This document shows, piece by piece, positions 1 through 7,775 of a stretch of 64,000 bases of DNA. The notes under the pieces are model-generated. The model searched no databases. It saw only the letters and a list, made by a program, of their open reading frames with translations, and was not told where the DNA came from. Numbering within the stretch: the first letter of the stretch is position 1; the number at the start of each line of letters is the position of its first letter. Position numbers and translations under genes: made by a program. Location: NCBI RefSeq assembly GCF_003569045.1, contig NZ_BFCB01000003.1, positions 682,001 through 746,000 on the forward strand. Reading direction: 5' to 3'. Source of the DNA: Aggregatilinea lenta (GTDB taxonomy: Bacteria > Chloroflexota > Anaerolineae > Aggregatilineales > Aggregatilineaceae).

Positions 1-735
1 GGCTATTCGTACGAGTGGACGAGCGGCGTGTGGCCGCTGATCAAGGATCGCATCTGGTACACCCTGCTGTTGGGGGCCTGCTCGATCCTGGTGATGGTAG
101 TGCTGTCGGTGCCGATAGGCATCTATTCCGCCACGCACCAGTATTCAATCGGCGACACGTTGATGTCGGTTATCGCCTTCTTAGGGCTGTCCGTTCCGGG
201 GTTTTTGCTCGCGCTGATCTGGATCTATATTGGCGGCGTGCTGCTGAACCTGGACGTGCTCGGCGCGCAGTCGAAGGAATACATCAACGTCGCGTTTAGC
301 TGGGGCAAAGCGTGGGATTACTTCCTGCACCTGTGGCCGCCCGCGATCATCCTGGGGCTGGCGAGCACCGCGCAGCTGATGCGTATCATGCGCAACGGCA
401 TGCTGGACGAGATGAACAAGCAGTACATCACCACCGCGCGGGCCAAAGGCCTCAAGGAGCGCAAGGTGATCAACAAGTACGCGGTGCGCTCGGCCCTCAA
501 CCCGGTGGTCAGCGTGCTGGCGATGGAAGTGCCAAAAATCATTTCCTCCTCGATCCTGATCGGGGTGGTGATGTCTGTCCCCACGACGGGGCCGCTGTTC
601 CTCCGATCCCTGCAAAGCCAGGATATGTACGTGGCAGGCGCGTTCCTGCTGATCATGTCGCTGATGCTTCTGATGTCGAACCTCATTGCTGACCTGCTGC
701 TGGCCTGGCTGGATCCAAGGATTGTGTACACATGA
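1..735 (+). CDS. Opp/Dpp-family ABC transporter permease, 5' end outside window
   Basis: Inner-membrane permease of a peptide/nickel/opine-type (DppB/OppB) ABC importer. The reading frame is already open at base 1, so the N-terminal part is missing; the GTG at 28 is only an internal codon. The visible 244 codons hold about five hydrophobic segments and the cytoplasmic EAA-like loop near 'ITTARAKGLKERKVINKYAVR', which contacts the ATPase. The gene ends with the DppB-like 'LAWLDPRIVY' tail. Its stop overlaps the start of the next permease (ATGA, 732-735), so the two are translationally coupled. Downstream lyase genes suggest the substrate is an acidic oligosaccharide rather than a peptide; that is inference from context. 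Confidence 0.9.
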   Translation, partial: GYSYEWTSGVWPLIKDRIWYTLLLGACSILVMVVLSVPIGIYSATHQYSIGDTLMSVIAFLGLSVPGFLLALIWIYIGGVLLNLDVLGAQSKEYINVAFSWGKAWDYFLHLWPPAIILGLASTAQLMRIMRNGMLDEMNKQYITTARAKGLKERKVINKYAVRSALNPVVSVLAMEVPKIISSSILIGVVMSVPTTGPLFLRSLQSQDMYVAGAFLLIMSLMLLMSNLIADLLLAWLDPRIVYT

Positions 736-1937
736 TCGATGCAGCGCGTGACCTACCGGAGAACGCAATCGACAAGCAGTCGGAGATCCTGCGCGAGCGC
801 TACCGGGATCTGGCCGAGGGCCAGGCCGCTCGTGACGCCGAGGCAGGCGTGCTGGGGCTGACCCAGGACGAGGCGCGGTTTGCGGCGTCGCAGTGGGCGC
901 TCATCTGGCGGCGCTTCCGGCGCAACAAGGCTGCGATCGCTGGCGGCGTGATCGTCCTCATTTACTATCTGGTCGCCTTGTTTGGCAACTTCGTTGCACC
1001 GTACGCGCTGGAGACGCGCTTCACCAAGCAGCTTTACCTGCCGCCGCAGCCCATTCACCTGTTCGATGACGGCAAGCTGCATCCCTATGTGAACGGGATC
1101 GAATCTGCTTACGACGAGAATCTGCGGCGCGTCTATGAGACGACGGACGAAAAGGTTTATTTGAAGTTTTTTGCCAAAGGCGATTCGTACAGCGTATTAG
1201 GTCTGTTCGAGACTGATATTCATTTGTTCGTCGCGCCGGGCGGGCTGGTGAGCATTCTGGGCACGGATCGCCAGGGACGTGACATGTTCTCGCGTATCGT
1301 GCTTGGCAGCCAGATCTCGCTGACGGTGGGTCTGATCGGCGTGCTGCTCAGCCTGTCGTTCGGCACGGTGCTGGGCATCGTGTCCGGTTACTACGGCGGG
1401 CTGGTGGACGAGGTGATCCAGCGCCTGATCGAGCTGGTGCGCGCGTTCCCGAACATTCCGTTGTGGATGGCGCTCACGGCAGCGCTGCCGCCGGGCTGGT
1501 CGCAGATCAAAATGTACTTTGCGATCACGCTCATCCTGTCGCTGATCGGCTGGACGTGGCTGGCGCGCCAGCTACGCGGGCAGGTGCTCACGCTGCGCCA
1601 GAGCGACTACGTCGTGGCGGCCAAACTGGCCGGGGCAAGTGACTCCCGGATCATCTTCAAGCACCTGGTCCCGGCGACGTTCGGCCAGATCATCGTCGTG
1701 GCGACGCTGTCGCTGCCCGCCATGATCCTGGCGGAGACGTCGCTGAGCTTCCTCGGCCTGGGGCTGCGTCCACCCACGACGAGTTGGGGCGTGCTGCTTC
1801 AAGAATCGCAGAATCTGCAATCGCTGGCGCTGTACCCCTGGGTGTTTAGCCCGGCTGTCGTCATCGTCGTCGTCATCCTTGCCTTCAGCTTTTTGGGCGA
1901 CGGGCTGCGCGATGCCGCCGACCCGTTCACGCTATAG
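732..1937 (+). CDS. Opp/Dpp-family ABC transporter permease (DppC/OppC type)
   Basis: Second membrane subunit of the importer, 401 aa. The N-terminal ~65 residues are a cytoplasmic extension rich in charged residues, followed by the first membrane segment (about residues 70-93). An unusually long extracytoplasmic insertion (about 95-170) precedes the conserved BPD_transp_1 core. The sequence 'ILGTDRQGRDMFSRIVLGSQISL' near residues 177-200 is the hallmark of the DppC/OppC family. The EAA loop is 'YVVAAKLAGASDSRIIFKHL'. It overlaps the upstream permease by 4 bases and is followed 8 bases later by the first ATPase. Family assignment is firm; substrate is not shown by the sequence. Confidence 0.95.
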   Translation: MIDAARDLPENAIDKQSEILRERYRDLAEGQAARDAEAGVLGLTQDEARFAASQWALIWRRFRRNKAAIAGGVIVLIYYLVALFGNFVAPYALETRFTKQLYLPPQPIHLFDDGKLHPYVNGIESAYDENLRRVYETTDEKVYLKFFAKGDSYSVLGLFETDIHLFVAPGGLVSILGTDRQGRDMFSRIVLGSQISLTVGLIGVLLSLSFGTVLGIVSGYYGGLVDEVIQRLIELVRAFPNIPLWMALTAALPPGWSQIKMYFAITLILSLIGWTWLARQLRGQVLTLRQSDYVVAAKLAGASDSRIIFKHLVPATFGQIIVVATLSLPAMILAETSLSFLGLGLRPPTTSWGVLLQESQNLQSLALYPWVFSPAVVIVVVILAFSFLGDGLRDAADPFTL

Positions 1938-1945
1938 GGGCCGCC

Positions 1946-2965
1946 ATGAATCCTGACCACATTCTCGAAGTTGACGATATACAAGTGACGTTCCGCACCC
2001 TGGATGGCCTGGTGTGCGGCGTGGACGGCGTAAGTTTTGACCTGCGCGCCGGGGAAACGCTCGGCGTGGTGGGCGAAAGCGGCTGCGGCAAGAGCGTCAC
2101 GGCGCACAGCATCATGCGGCTGCTGCCCAAGCGCACGGCCAAGATCAGCCAGGGCGCGATCCGGTTCCGCCGCCGCAACGGCGACGTGGTGGACATGACC
2201 AAGGTCGATCCCGAAGGCAGCCTGATCCGCGCCATCCGGGGCAACGAGATCGCGATGATCTTTCAGGAGCCGATGACGTCGCTCTCACCGCTGCACACTA
2301 TCGGCGACCAGATCATCGAGGCGATCACGCTGCACCAGAACGTCGGTGCCAAAGAGGCCGAAGACCGCGCCGTGGAGATGCTCGAAGCGGTGCGTATTGG
2401 CAACGCACGCGAGTTCATCCGCTCGTACCCGCACCAGTATTCGGGCGGGATGCGCCAGCGCGCCATGATCGCGATGGCGCTGTCGTGCAACCCCTCGGTG
2501 CTCATCGCGGACGAGCCAACAACCGCGCTCGACGTGACGATCCAGGCCCAGATCCTGGACCTGATGAATCGCCTGCAAGACGAGTTCGAATCGGCCATTA
2601 TCATGATCACGCATAACCTGGGCGTGATCAACGAAATGGCCGACCGCATCGCGGTGATGTACCTGGGCAAGATCGTCGAGGTGGCCGACCGGAGGACGCT
2701 GTTCAAGCGGCCCGCGCACCCCTACACCGTGGGGCTGATGCAGTCCGTGCCGGAAATGGGGCACCAGGAGCGTAAGCGCCTCCACCCGATCCCCGGCATG
2801 ATCCCGGACCCGTTCAATATCCCGCAGGGATGCAGCTTTCACCCGCGCTGCCCGGTCGCCAAGCCGACCTGCAGCAGCCCTGGCGACGTGCCGCTGATTG
2901 AGGTGGAACCGGGACACTTCGTGCGCTGTACCCTGTATTCGGATGGAGTGCCGGCCCATGACTGA
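1946..2965 (+). CDS. Opp/Dpp-family ABC transporter ATP-binding protein (OppD type)
   Basis: Cytoplasmic ATPase of the importer, 339 aa. Walker A is 'GESGCGKS', the signature is 'YSGGMRQR' and Walker B is '[12 protein letters not shown]', with the switch His in 'IMITHNLGV'. The C-terminal oligopeptide-transporter extension carries the Cys-rich 'CSFHPRCP' sequence typical of OppD/DppD (a likely metal or Fe-S site in this family). It works as a heterodimer with the next gene, which it overlaps by 8 bases. Confidence 0.95.
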   Translation: MNPDHILEVDDIQVTFRTLDGLVCGVDGVSFDLRAGETLGVVGESGCGKSVTAHSIMRLLPKRTAKISQGAIRFRRRNGDVVDMTKVDPEGSLIRAIRGNEIAMIFQEPMTSLSPLHTIGDQIIEAITLHQNVGAKEAEDRAVEMLEAVRIGNAREFIRSYPHQYSGGMRQRAMIAMALSCNPSVLIADEPTTALDVTIQAQILDLMNRLQDEFESAIIMITHNLGVINEMADRIAVMYLGKIVEVADRRTLFKRPAHPYTVGLMQSVPEMGHQERKRLHPIPGMIPDPFNIPQGCSFHPRCPVAKPTCSSPGDVPLIEVEPGHFVRCTLYSDGVPAHD

Positions 2966-4013
2966 CACACAGACGCTCCTTGAGCTTCGCGACTTGAAGA
3001 TGCACTTCCCGATCCGGCGCGGCGTCCTGAAGCGTACGGTAGGGTTCGTGCGCGCGGTGGACGGCGTATCGTTCGACATCCGCGAGGGCGAGACGCTCGG
3101 CCTGGTGGGTGAAAGCGGCTGCGGCAAGACGACGCTGGGCCGCTGCGTGGTGCGCGCCTACAAGCCGACCGACGGCGAGATTCTCTACCACAGCCCCAAG
3201 ATCGAGCGACCAGCTTCCGGCACAGGTGGGATGACTGCCGCCAACGGGAAGATGGTCGATTTCGCCCAGCTTTCGCCCAAAGAGTTGAGCCGCTATCGCC
3301 ACGAGATCCAGATGATCTTCCAGGACCCGTACTCGTCGCTGAACCCGCGCATGACAGTGCTGGACATCGTCAGCGAGCCGCTGGTGATCCATAACCGGGC
3401 CAAGGGCGACGCGCTGAAGGCCGAAGTGGGCGACCTGCTGCGGCGGGTCGGTCTGCGGCCCGAATACATGAACCGCTACCCGAACGCGTTCAGCGGCGGG
3501 CAGCGCCAGCGCATCGGCATCGCGCGGGCGCTCGCGCTGCGCCCTAAGCTGATCGTCTGCGACGAGCCGGTGTCCGCGCTGGACGTGTCGGTGCAGGCCC
3601 AGGTGGTCAACCTGCTGCAAGATTTGCAGTCCGAGTTTGGCCTGACCTACCTGTTCATCGCGCACGACCTGTCGGTGGTGCAGCACATCAGCAACCGCAT
3701 CGCGGTGATGTACCTGGGGCGCGTGGTGGAGCTGGCCGATTCGGACACGCTGTACGATGCACCGATGCACCCCTATACCGAGGCGCTGCTGTCTGCCGTG
3801 CCCTCGACCGACCCCGACGTCAGCCGCGAGCGCATCATTCTCACCGGCGACGTGCCCAACCCGGCCAATCCGCCGCGCGGCTGCGCGTTCCATCCCCGCT
3901 GCCGCTACGTGCAGCAGATCTGCCGTGAAGAAACCCCGCCATGGATCGCCGCCGGCGATCACGGCGCGGCGTGTCACTTTGCAACAGAACTCTCACTCAC
4001 AGGAGTCAATTGA
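2958..4013 (+). CDS. Opp/Dpp-family ABC transporter ATP-binding protein (OppF type)
   Basis: Second ATPase of the importer, 351 aa from the ATG at 2958 (protein begins [14 protein letters not shown]). A GTG at 2898 is in frame but lies deep inside the upstream gene. Walker A 'GESGCGKTT', signature 'FSGGQRQR', Walker B '[12 protein letters not shown]', and C-terminal 'CAFHPRCRY' with further Cys residues match OppF/DppF. A Gly/Thr-rich insertion of about 25 residues follows '[13 protein letters not shown]' between Walker A and the Q-loop. The stop at 4011-4013 is one base before the next gene's GTG start. Confidence 0.95.
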   Translation: MTDTQTLLELRDLKMHFPIRRGVLKRTVGFVRAVDGVSFDIREGETLGLVGESGCGKTTLGRCVVRAYKPTDGEILYHSPKIERPASGTGGMTAANGKMVDFAQLSPKELSRYRHEIQMIFQDPYSSLNPRMTVLDIVSEPLVIHNRAKGDALKAEVGDLLRRVGLRPEYMNRYPNAFSGGQRQRIGIARALALRPKLIVCDEPVSALDVSVQAQVVNLLQDLQSEFGLTYLFIAHDLSVVQHISNRIAVMYLGRVVELADSDTLYDAPMHPYTEALLSAVPSTDPDVSRERIILTGDVPNPANPPRGCAFHPRCRYVQQICREETPPWIAAGDHGAACHFATELSLTGVN

Positions 4014-4014
4014 C

Positions 4015-5928
4015 GTGCAGCAGCCAACGAAAGATCAGTTAAAGGCCTGGGTCAGCGCGCCCCGGCCTGTTGAGGATCTGCGCGCGGCGGTCCGGCAGTC
4101 ACCGACCACGCCGGTATTTCTGGCCGGGCTGCGCCAGGTGATCCCGGACGTGACGGCCATCCCGACGCTAACGTATACGCTCTACCGCGAGTTCGAGCGT
4201 ACGGGCGAGCGCCCCAGCTTTGAGACGCCCTACTTCCTCAAGCGCGCCATGTTCACGCGCGCCGTGCTGGAATTGATGCTCGGCGACGACTCCATGCGCG
4301 ACGCCGTGCACGACCTGGCGTGGAGCATCTGCGAGGAAACCAGTTGGGTCATGCCCGCCCACGAGGAGCAGGGTCCCGCTATCTGGGAACTGAACCCGCC
4401 CACCATCCGCACGATGCCTTTTGGCGCACACACCGCGCTCACGCGCGAGCCGGACGCCATCGACCTGTTCGCGGCGGAGACGGGCGCGTCCCTTGCCGAG
4501 GCGATGTTCCTCGTCGGGGACCTGATCGCGCCGGAAGTCCGGCAGCGCATCCGGCAAGAAGTCGAGCGGCGCATCTTCAAGCCGTACCTCGCCCACGGGC
4601 GCGATCACTGGTGGTTCAAGGGCGCGCTGAACTGGAATGGCGTGTGCAACGGCTCGATCGGGCTGGCGTTCCTGCGGCTGGAAACCGATCCCGAAACGCT
4701 GGCGCAAGCGCTGTCGATGGTGCTGGAAGGCTTCGCGGCTTACGTCGCCACCGGCTTTGAGCCGGACGGCGGCTCGATTGAAGGCGTCGGTTACTGGAAC
4801 TATGGGCTGATGTACTTCGTGGCCGTGGCCGAGCTGCTGCGCGATATCACCGGCGGCGAGCTGGACATTCTGGCCCAGCCGGAGATGCGCCCCATCGCAG
4901 CCTACGCGCCGGGGATGGTGCTCGTGCCGCCGGATCGCTTCATCAACTTTGGGGATGCGACCGAAGTGCTGGCCGTGTCGGCGGGCGTGGTGAATCGCCT
5001 CGCGGATCGGACCGGGGTCGAGGCGCTGCGCGGTCTGCTGGCGATGAGCAAGGACGCGCACGCGGTCGAGGCCGAGACGCGCGCGACCGAGGCGGTGGTC
5101 GTGCGGCAGAGCGCGAACTATTACTCCAAGCTGGCGGTCGATATGCGCGCAATGGCGTGGTGGGACGCCACGCAGCCGGTCCCGTCGCTGGAACTGTCCG
5201 ATTTCACCCTGCCGGTGTGCGGCGTGGTCAAGATGGTCGGCCAGACGGCAGCGGGCGTGCCCGTCGTGCTGGCGGCCAAGGCCGGGCACAATGACGGCCA
5301 CCACAGCCACACGGATGTCGGATCGTTCATCTACAACGTGGGTGGCGAGAGCCTCATCCCCGACGCCGGGCGCGGCAAGTATAGCAAGCACTACTTCCGC
5401 CAGCAGCGCTACACCAACCCGTTCAATAACTCATTGGGGCACAACGTGCCGCGCATCGCGGGCCAGCTTCAGGCCCCCGGCCCGGAATTCGGCGGCACGC
5501 AGCAGTTTCATGGCGAGCTGGTCGAGCACGGCCAGCGCAACGGGACGAAGTTCGCCGTGATCGACTTCCACAAGGCGTATGACGTGCCCGCGCTGACGGG
5601 CGCGCGTCGCACAGTGGAGCTGGACGCGGCCAGCGGTGCCGTCACCCTGCGCGACGACTTCACCTTCGACGGTGCGCCGCTCGAAATCGAAGAGGCGTTC
5701 GTGAGTTGGTTCCCGGTCGAGGTAGACGGGACCACCGCGCGCGTGACCGGCGAGGGCGGAGCGGTCGCGCTGGATGTGCTCGAACCGGCGGGTGCGACAC
5801 TGGTCGTCGAGTCGTTTGAAGACGCCTGCCGCGCGAACGAACTGGACGGCGTGCTCTCGCGGCTGGCGATCGCTTTGCCGCCGGGCAGCACGTGTTTCAC
5901 GGTGCGGCTGACGCCGCTTGACGCGTAA
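4015..5928 (+). CDS. Heparinase II/III-like polysaccharide lyase
   Basis: Predicted cytoplasmic protein of 637 aa; no signal peptide. I chose the GTG at 4015 because AGGAG sits at 4001-4005; the longer open frame from 3757 is internal to the ATPase gene. The N-terminal two thirds look like the alpha/alpha toroid of the heparinase II/III and alginate-lyase clan ('WWFKGALNWNGVCNGSIGLAF'). The C-terminal beta-sandwich begins with the His-rich 'GHNDGHHSHTDVGSF' sequence, and 'PDAGRGKYSKHYF' follows, both typical of heparinase II/III family proteins. Role: beta-elimination of an uronic-acid-containing oligosaccharide taken up by the adjoining importer. The exact substrate is not readable; the oligogalacturonate lyase and KdgF-like neighbours point to pectin fragments. 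Confidence 0.85.
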   Translation: MQQPTKDQLKAWVSAPRPVEDLRAAVRQSPTTPVFLAGLRQVIPDVTAIPTLTYTLYREFERTGERPSFETPYFLKRAMFTRAVLELMLGDDSMRDAVHDLAWSICEETSWVMPAHEEQGPAIWELNPPTIRTMPFGAHTALTREPDAIDLFAAETGASLAEAMFLVGDLIAPEVRQRIRQEVERRIFKPYLAHGRDHWWFKGALNWNGVCNGSIGLAFLRLETDPETLAQALSMVLEGFAAYVATGFEPDGGSIEGVGYWNYGLMYFVAVAELLRDITGGELDILAQPEMRPIAAYAPGMVLVPPDRFINFGDATEVLAVSAGVVNRLADRTGVEALRGLLAMSKDAHAVEAETRATEAVVVRQSANYYSKLAVDMRAMAWWDATQPVPSLELSDFTLPVCGVVKMVGQTAAGVPVVLAAKAGHNDGHHSHTDVGSFIYNVGGESLIPDAGRGKYSKHYFRQQRYTNPFNNSLGHNVPRIAGQLQAPGPEFGGTQQFHGELVEHGQRNGTKFAVIDFHKAYDVPALTGARRTVELDAASGAVTLRDDFTFDGAPLEIEEAFVSWFPVEVDGTTARVTGEGGAVALDVLEPAGATLVVESFEDACRANELDGVLSRLAIALPPGSTCFTVRLTPLDA

Positions 5929-5956
5929 TCCTTTTACGAAAGGCACAATTGACATC

Positions 5957-7141
5957 ATGGTGGGTTCTACTCAGCAGTCTGAAATGCGCACGTTCAAGGA
6001 CGAGCAAACCGGGCGCACCATCACCCAACTGACGGCGACCGGCAACAACGTGCACCTTTATTTCACCGAAAACTCGTTTGTGCGGGGCCAGAACGCGATC
6101 ATTTTCTCGTCCGACCGCGATTCCGGTAAGGATCGCGCCCCGCACGAAGACCCGGCATACAGCCTGTATCGCATGGACCTGGACACGGGTCTGGTCGAGC
6201 GCCTGACCGACGACGTGATGCGCTCTGCGCACGCCGCGACCAAGACGCCGGACGGCACGCTGATCAGCTACACGGCGTCGGACGGTAAGGTCAAGGCGCT
6301 CAACCTGGAGACGGGCAAGACCACCGTGCTGTACGAGGAAACTGGCCCGTTCTCCATCGCCAGCGTGCCGTCGATTGCGGCCAACCGGCGCTACGTCGCG
6401 TTCTGCCGCAATGAGGAGAACGAGTCGCCCATCCACTACCACGGCGCGAACTACGCGGGCTTTAAGGAGCGCTACTACGAGATCAAGGATGGCCGCATTA
6501 CCGTGGCGATGATCGACGGCTCCGGCGCATTCGACGTCTTCCGCGATACGCATCAGGTCGGGCACTTCCAGTTTTCACCGGACGATTCAACCTTCGGCAC
6601 ATTCTGCCACGAAGGGCCGTGGAACCTCGTCACGCAGCGGATGTGGTACCTCGACTTCATCTCGCGTGAGGCGACGCCGTGCTTCCGCCAGACAGAAGAG
6701 GACTCCATCGGGCACGAGTTCTGGACACAGGACGGCTATATCTTCTTCGACGATCGCGGTCCCGGTCACGACGGCACAATTACGTCCGACCGCACGCAGG
6801 CCGTGGTCACCGACGTGCACGTGAACGAAAATGCCATGATCCCGTTTGTCGGCCTGATGGATCGCAAGGGCAACCTGATCAAGCGTATCGACATGCCGTT
6901 CTACTGCAACCACTACCATTCCAACCCGGATAACTCGCTGCTGGTGGGCGATGACGTGGACCAGCTCGTGTTGATCGACATCTCCGGCGAGAAGGCCACG
7001 CTCGAGCCGCTGGCGTCGCATGGGACCTCGTGGCACACGCAGAGCAGCCACTGCCACCCGACCTGGGACTGGGACGGCAGCCGCATCCTGTACGCCTCCG
7101 ACAAGGGCGGGCGGGTGCAGCTCTACCTGATGGACATGTAG
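5957..7141 (+). CDS. ogl: Oligogalacturonate lyase (PL22-type)
   Basis: Cytoplasmic 394-aa enzyme, beginning at the ATG at 5957 (an upstream in-frame ATG at 5918 overlaps the previous gene). The 'TFKDEQTGRTITQLTATGNNVHLYFTENSF' opening, the repeated propeller blades ('IIFSSDRDSG', 'LYRMDLDTG', 'RLTDD') and the late 'DGYIFFDDRG', 'FYCNHYHSNPDNS' and 'SSHCHPTWDWDG' His-rich segments fit the seven-bladed propeller PL22 family, whose His residues bind the catalytic metal. The reaction would be cleavage of short oligogalacturonides to unsaturated monomers. A WD40-like TolB propeller is the only alternative I considered, and the His clusters argue against it. It sits between a lyase and a KdgF-like cupin in one operon. 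Confidence 0.85.
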   Translation: MVGSTQQSEMRTFKDEQTGRTITQLTATGNNVHLYFTENSFVRGQNAIIFSSDRDSGKDRAPHEDPAYSLYRMDLDTGLVERLTDDVMRSAHAATKTPDGTLISYTASDGKVKALNLETGKTTVLYEETGPFSIASVPSIAANRRYVAFCRNEENESPIHYHGANYAGFKERYYEIKDGRITVAMIDGSGAFDVFRDTHQVGHFQFSPDDSTFGTFCHEGPWNLVTQRMWYLDFISREATPCFRQTEEDSIGHEFWTQDGYIFFDDRGPGHDGTITSDRTQAVVTDVHVNENAMIPFVGLMDRKGNLIKRIDMPFYCNHYHSNPDNSLLVGDDVDQLVLIDISGEKATLEPLASHGTSWHTQSSHCHPTWDWDGSRILYASDKGGRVQLYLMDM

Positions 7142-7156
7142 GGGATAAAAGATACG

Positions 7157-7498
7157 ATGACTGTTGTTCACGCCCATGACGTGCGTCCGGAGCAAATCGC
7201 ACCGCGTCGTACGCGCTACCTGGCTTACACTGACGATCTGATGGTGACCGTGATCGACTTCGATGACGGTCCCGCCGCCGAGCCGGACCCACCGCACAGC
7301 CATCCGCACCAACAGGTCACGTATGTGGCGGAAGGCGATCTACTGTTTTTTGTGGACGGCGAGCCGCACCGGCTTGGTCCCGGCGACCTGATCACGATTC
7401 CGTCCAACGCGCCGCACACCGTGCAGATTCTATCGCACCACGCGCGGCTGGTGGACACCTTCACGCCGATCCGCACCGACTTTTTGAAGCCTGATTGA
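7157..7498 (+). CDS. kdgF: KdgF-like cupin
   Basis: Single-domain cupin of 113 aa. The metal-binding motif 1 is 'HSHPHQQVTYVAEGDL' and motif 2 is 'GDLITIPSNAPHTV'; the ending 'LVDTFTPIRTDFL' closely matches what I know of KdgF proteins. KdgF turns unsaturated galacturonate/uronate monomers released by lyases into the linear keto sugar. That is exactly the step after oligogalacturonate lyase, whose gene ends 15 bases upstream. Last gene of the operon; a strong terminator follows 45 bases later. Confidence 0.75.
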   Translation: MTVVHAHDVRPEQIAPRRTRYLAYTDDLMVTVIDFDDGPAAEPDPPHSHPHQQVTYVAEGDLLFFVDGEPHRLGPGDLITIPSNAPHTVQILSHHARLVDTFTPIRTDFLKPD

Positions 7499-7542
7499 AA
7501 CCGGCGCGGCGTATCTCTTCTAACCGTTATGTCTGTGACACA

Positions 7543-7574
7543 CCGGAGGGCAGCCAATGCTGCCCTCCGGTTTT
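7543..7574 (+). terminator. Rho-independent terminator of the uronide operon
   Basis: Perfect 12-bp stem (7543-7554 with 7559-7570), 4-base loop CAAT, followed directly by TTTT. The arm CCGGAGGGCAGC shares its core with the hairpin at 11753, on the far side of the next operon. Confidence 0.9.
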
Positions 7575-7632
7575 GGTTGGGTCCACGCGCTGCCGCAAAG
7601 CTGCCAGAACCGTTTGTTAAATTCGGCACAAG

Positions 7633-7677
7633 ATCACCCGGTAGGGTGATTACTCAAATTACTCAGAGTGATACACT
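7633..7677 (+). promoter_or_regulatory. Candidate operator and promoter of the dms operon
   Basis: Inverted repeat ATCACCC-GGTA-GGGTGAT at 7633-7650, overlapping a weak -35-like TTACTC (7650-7655) and a TACACT (7672-7677) with 16 bases between. A direct repeat ATTACTC follows the inverted repeat. This is about 100 bases before the first dms gene. The inverted repeat is seen directly; promoter use is a guess. Confidence 0.4.
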
Positions 7678-7775
7678 GAACCTAATGAGGTAACCCCTTT
7701 TTTGCTTCGCCACTGCCTGGATTGCCCCAAATTAAAACCACCGCATCTTGTTCAATTTATTAAGGAGTACCACCG

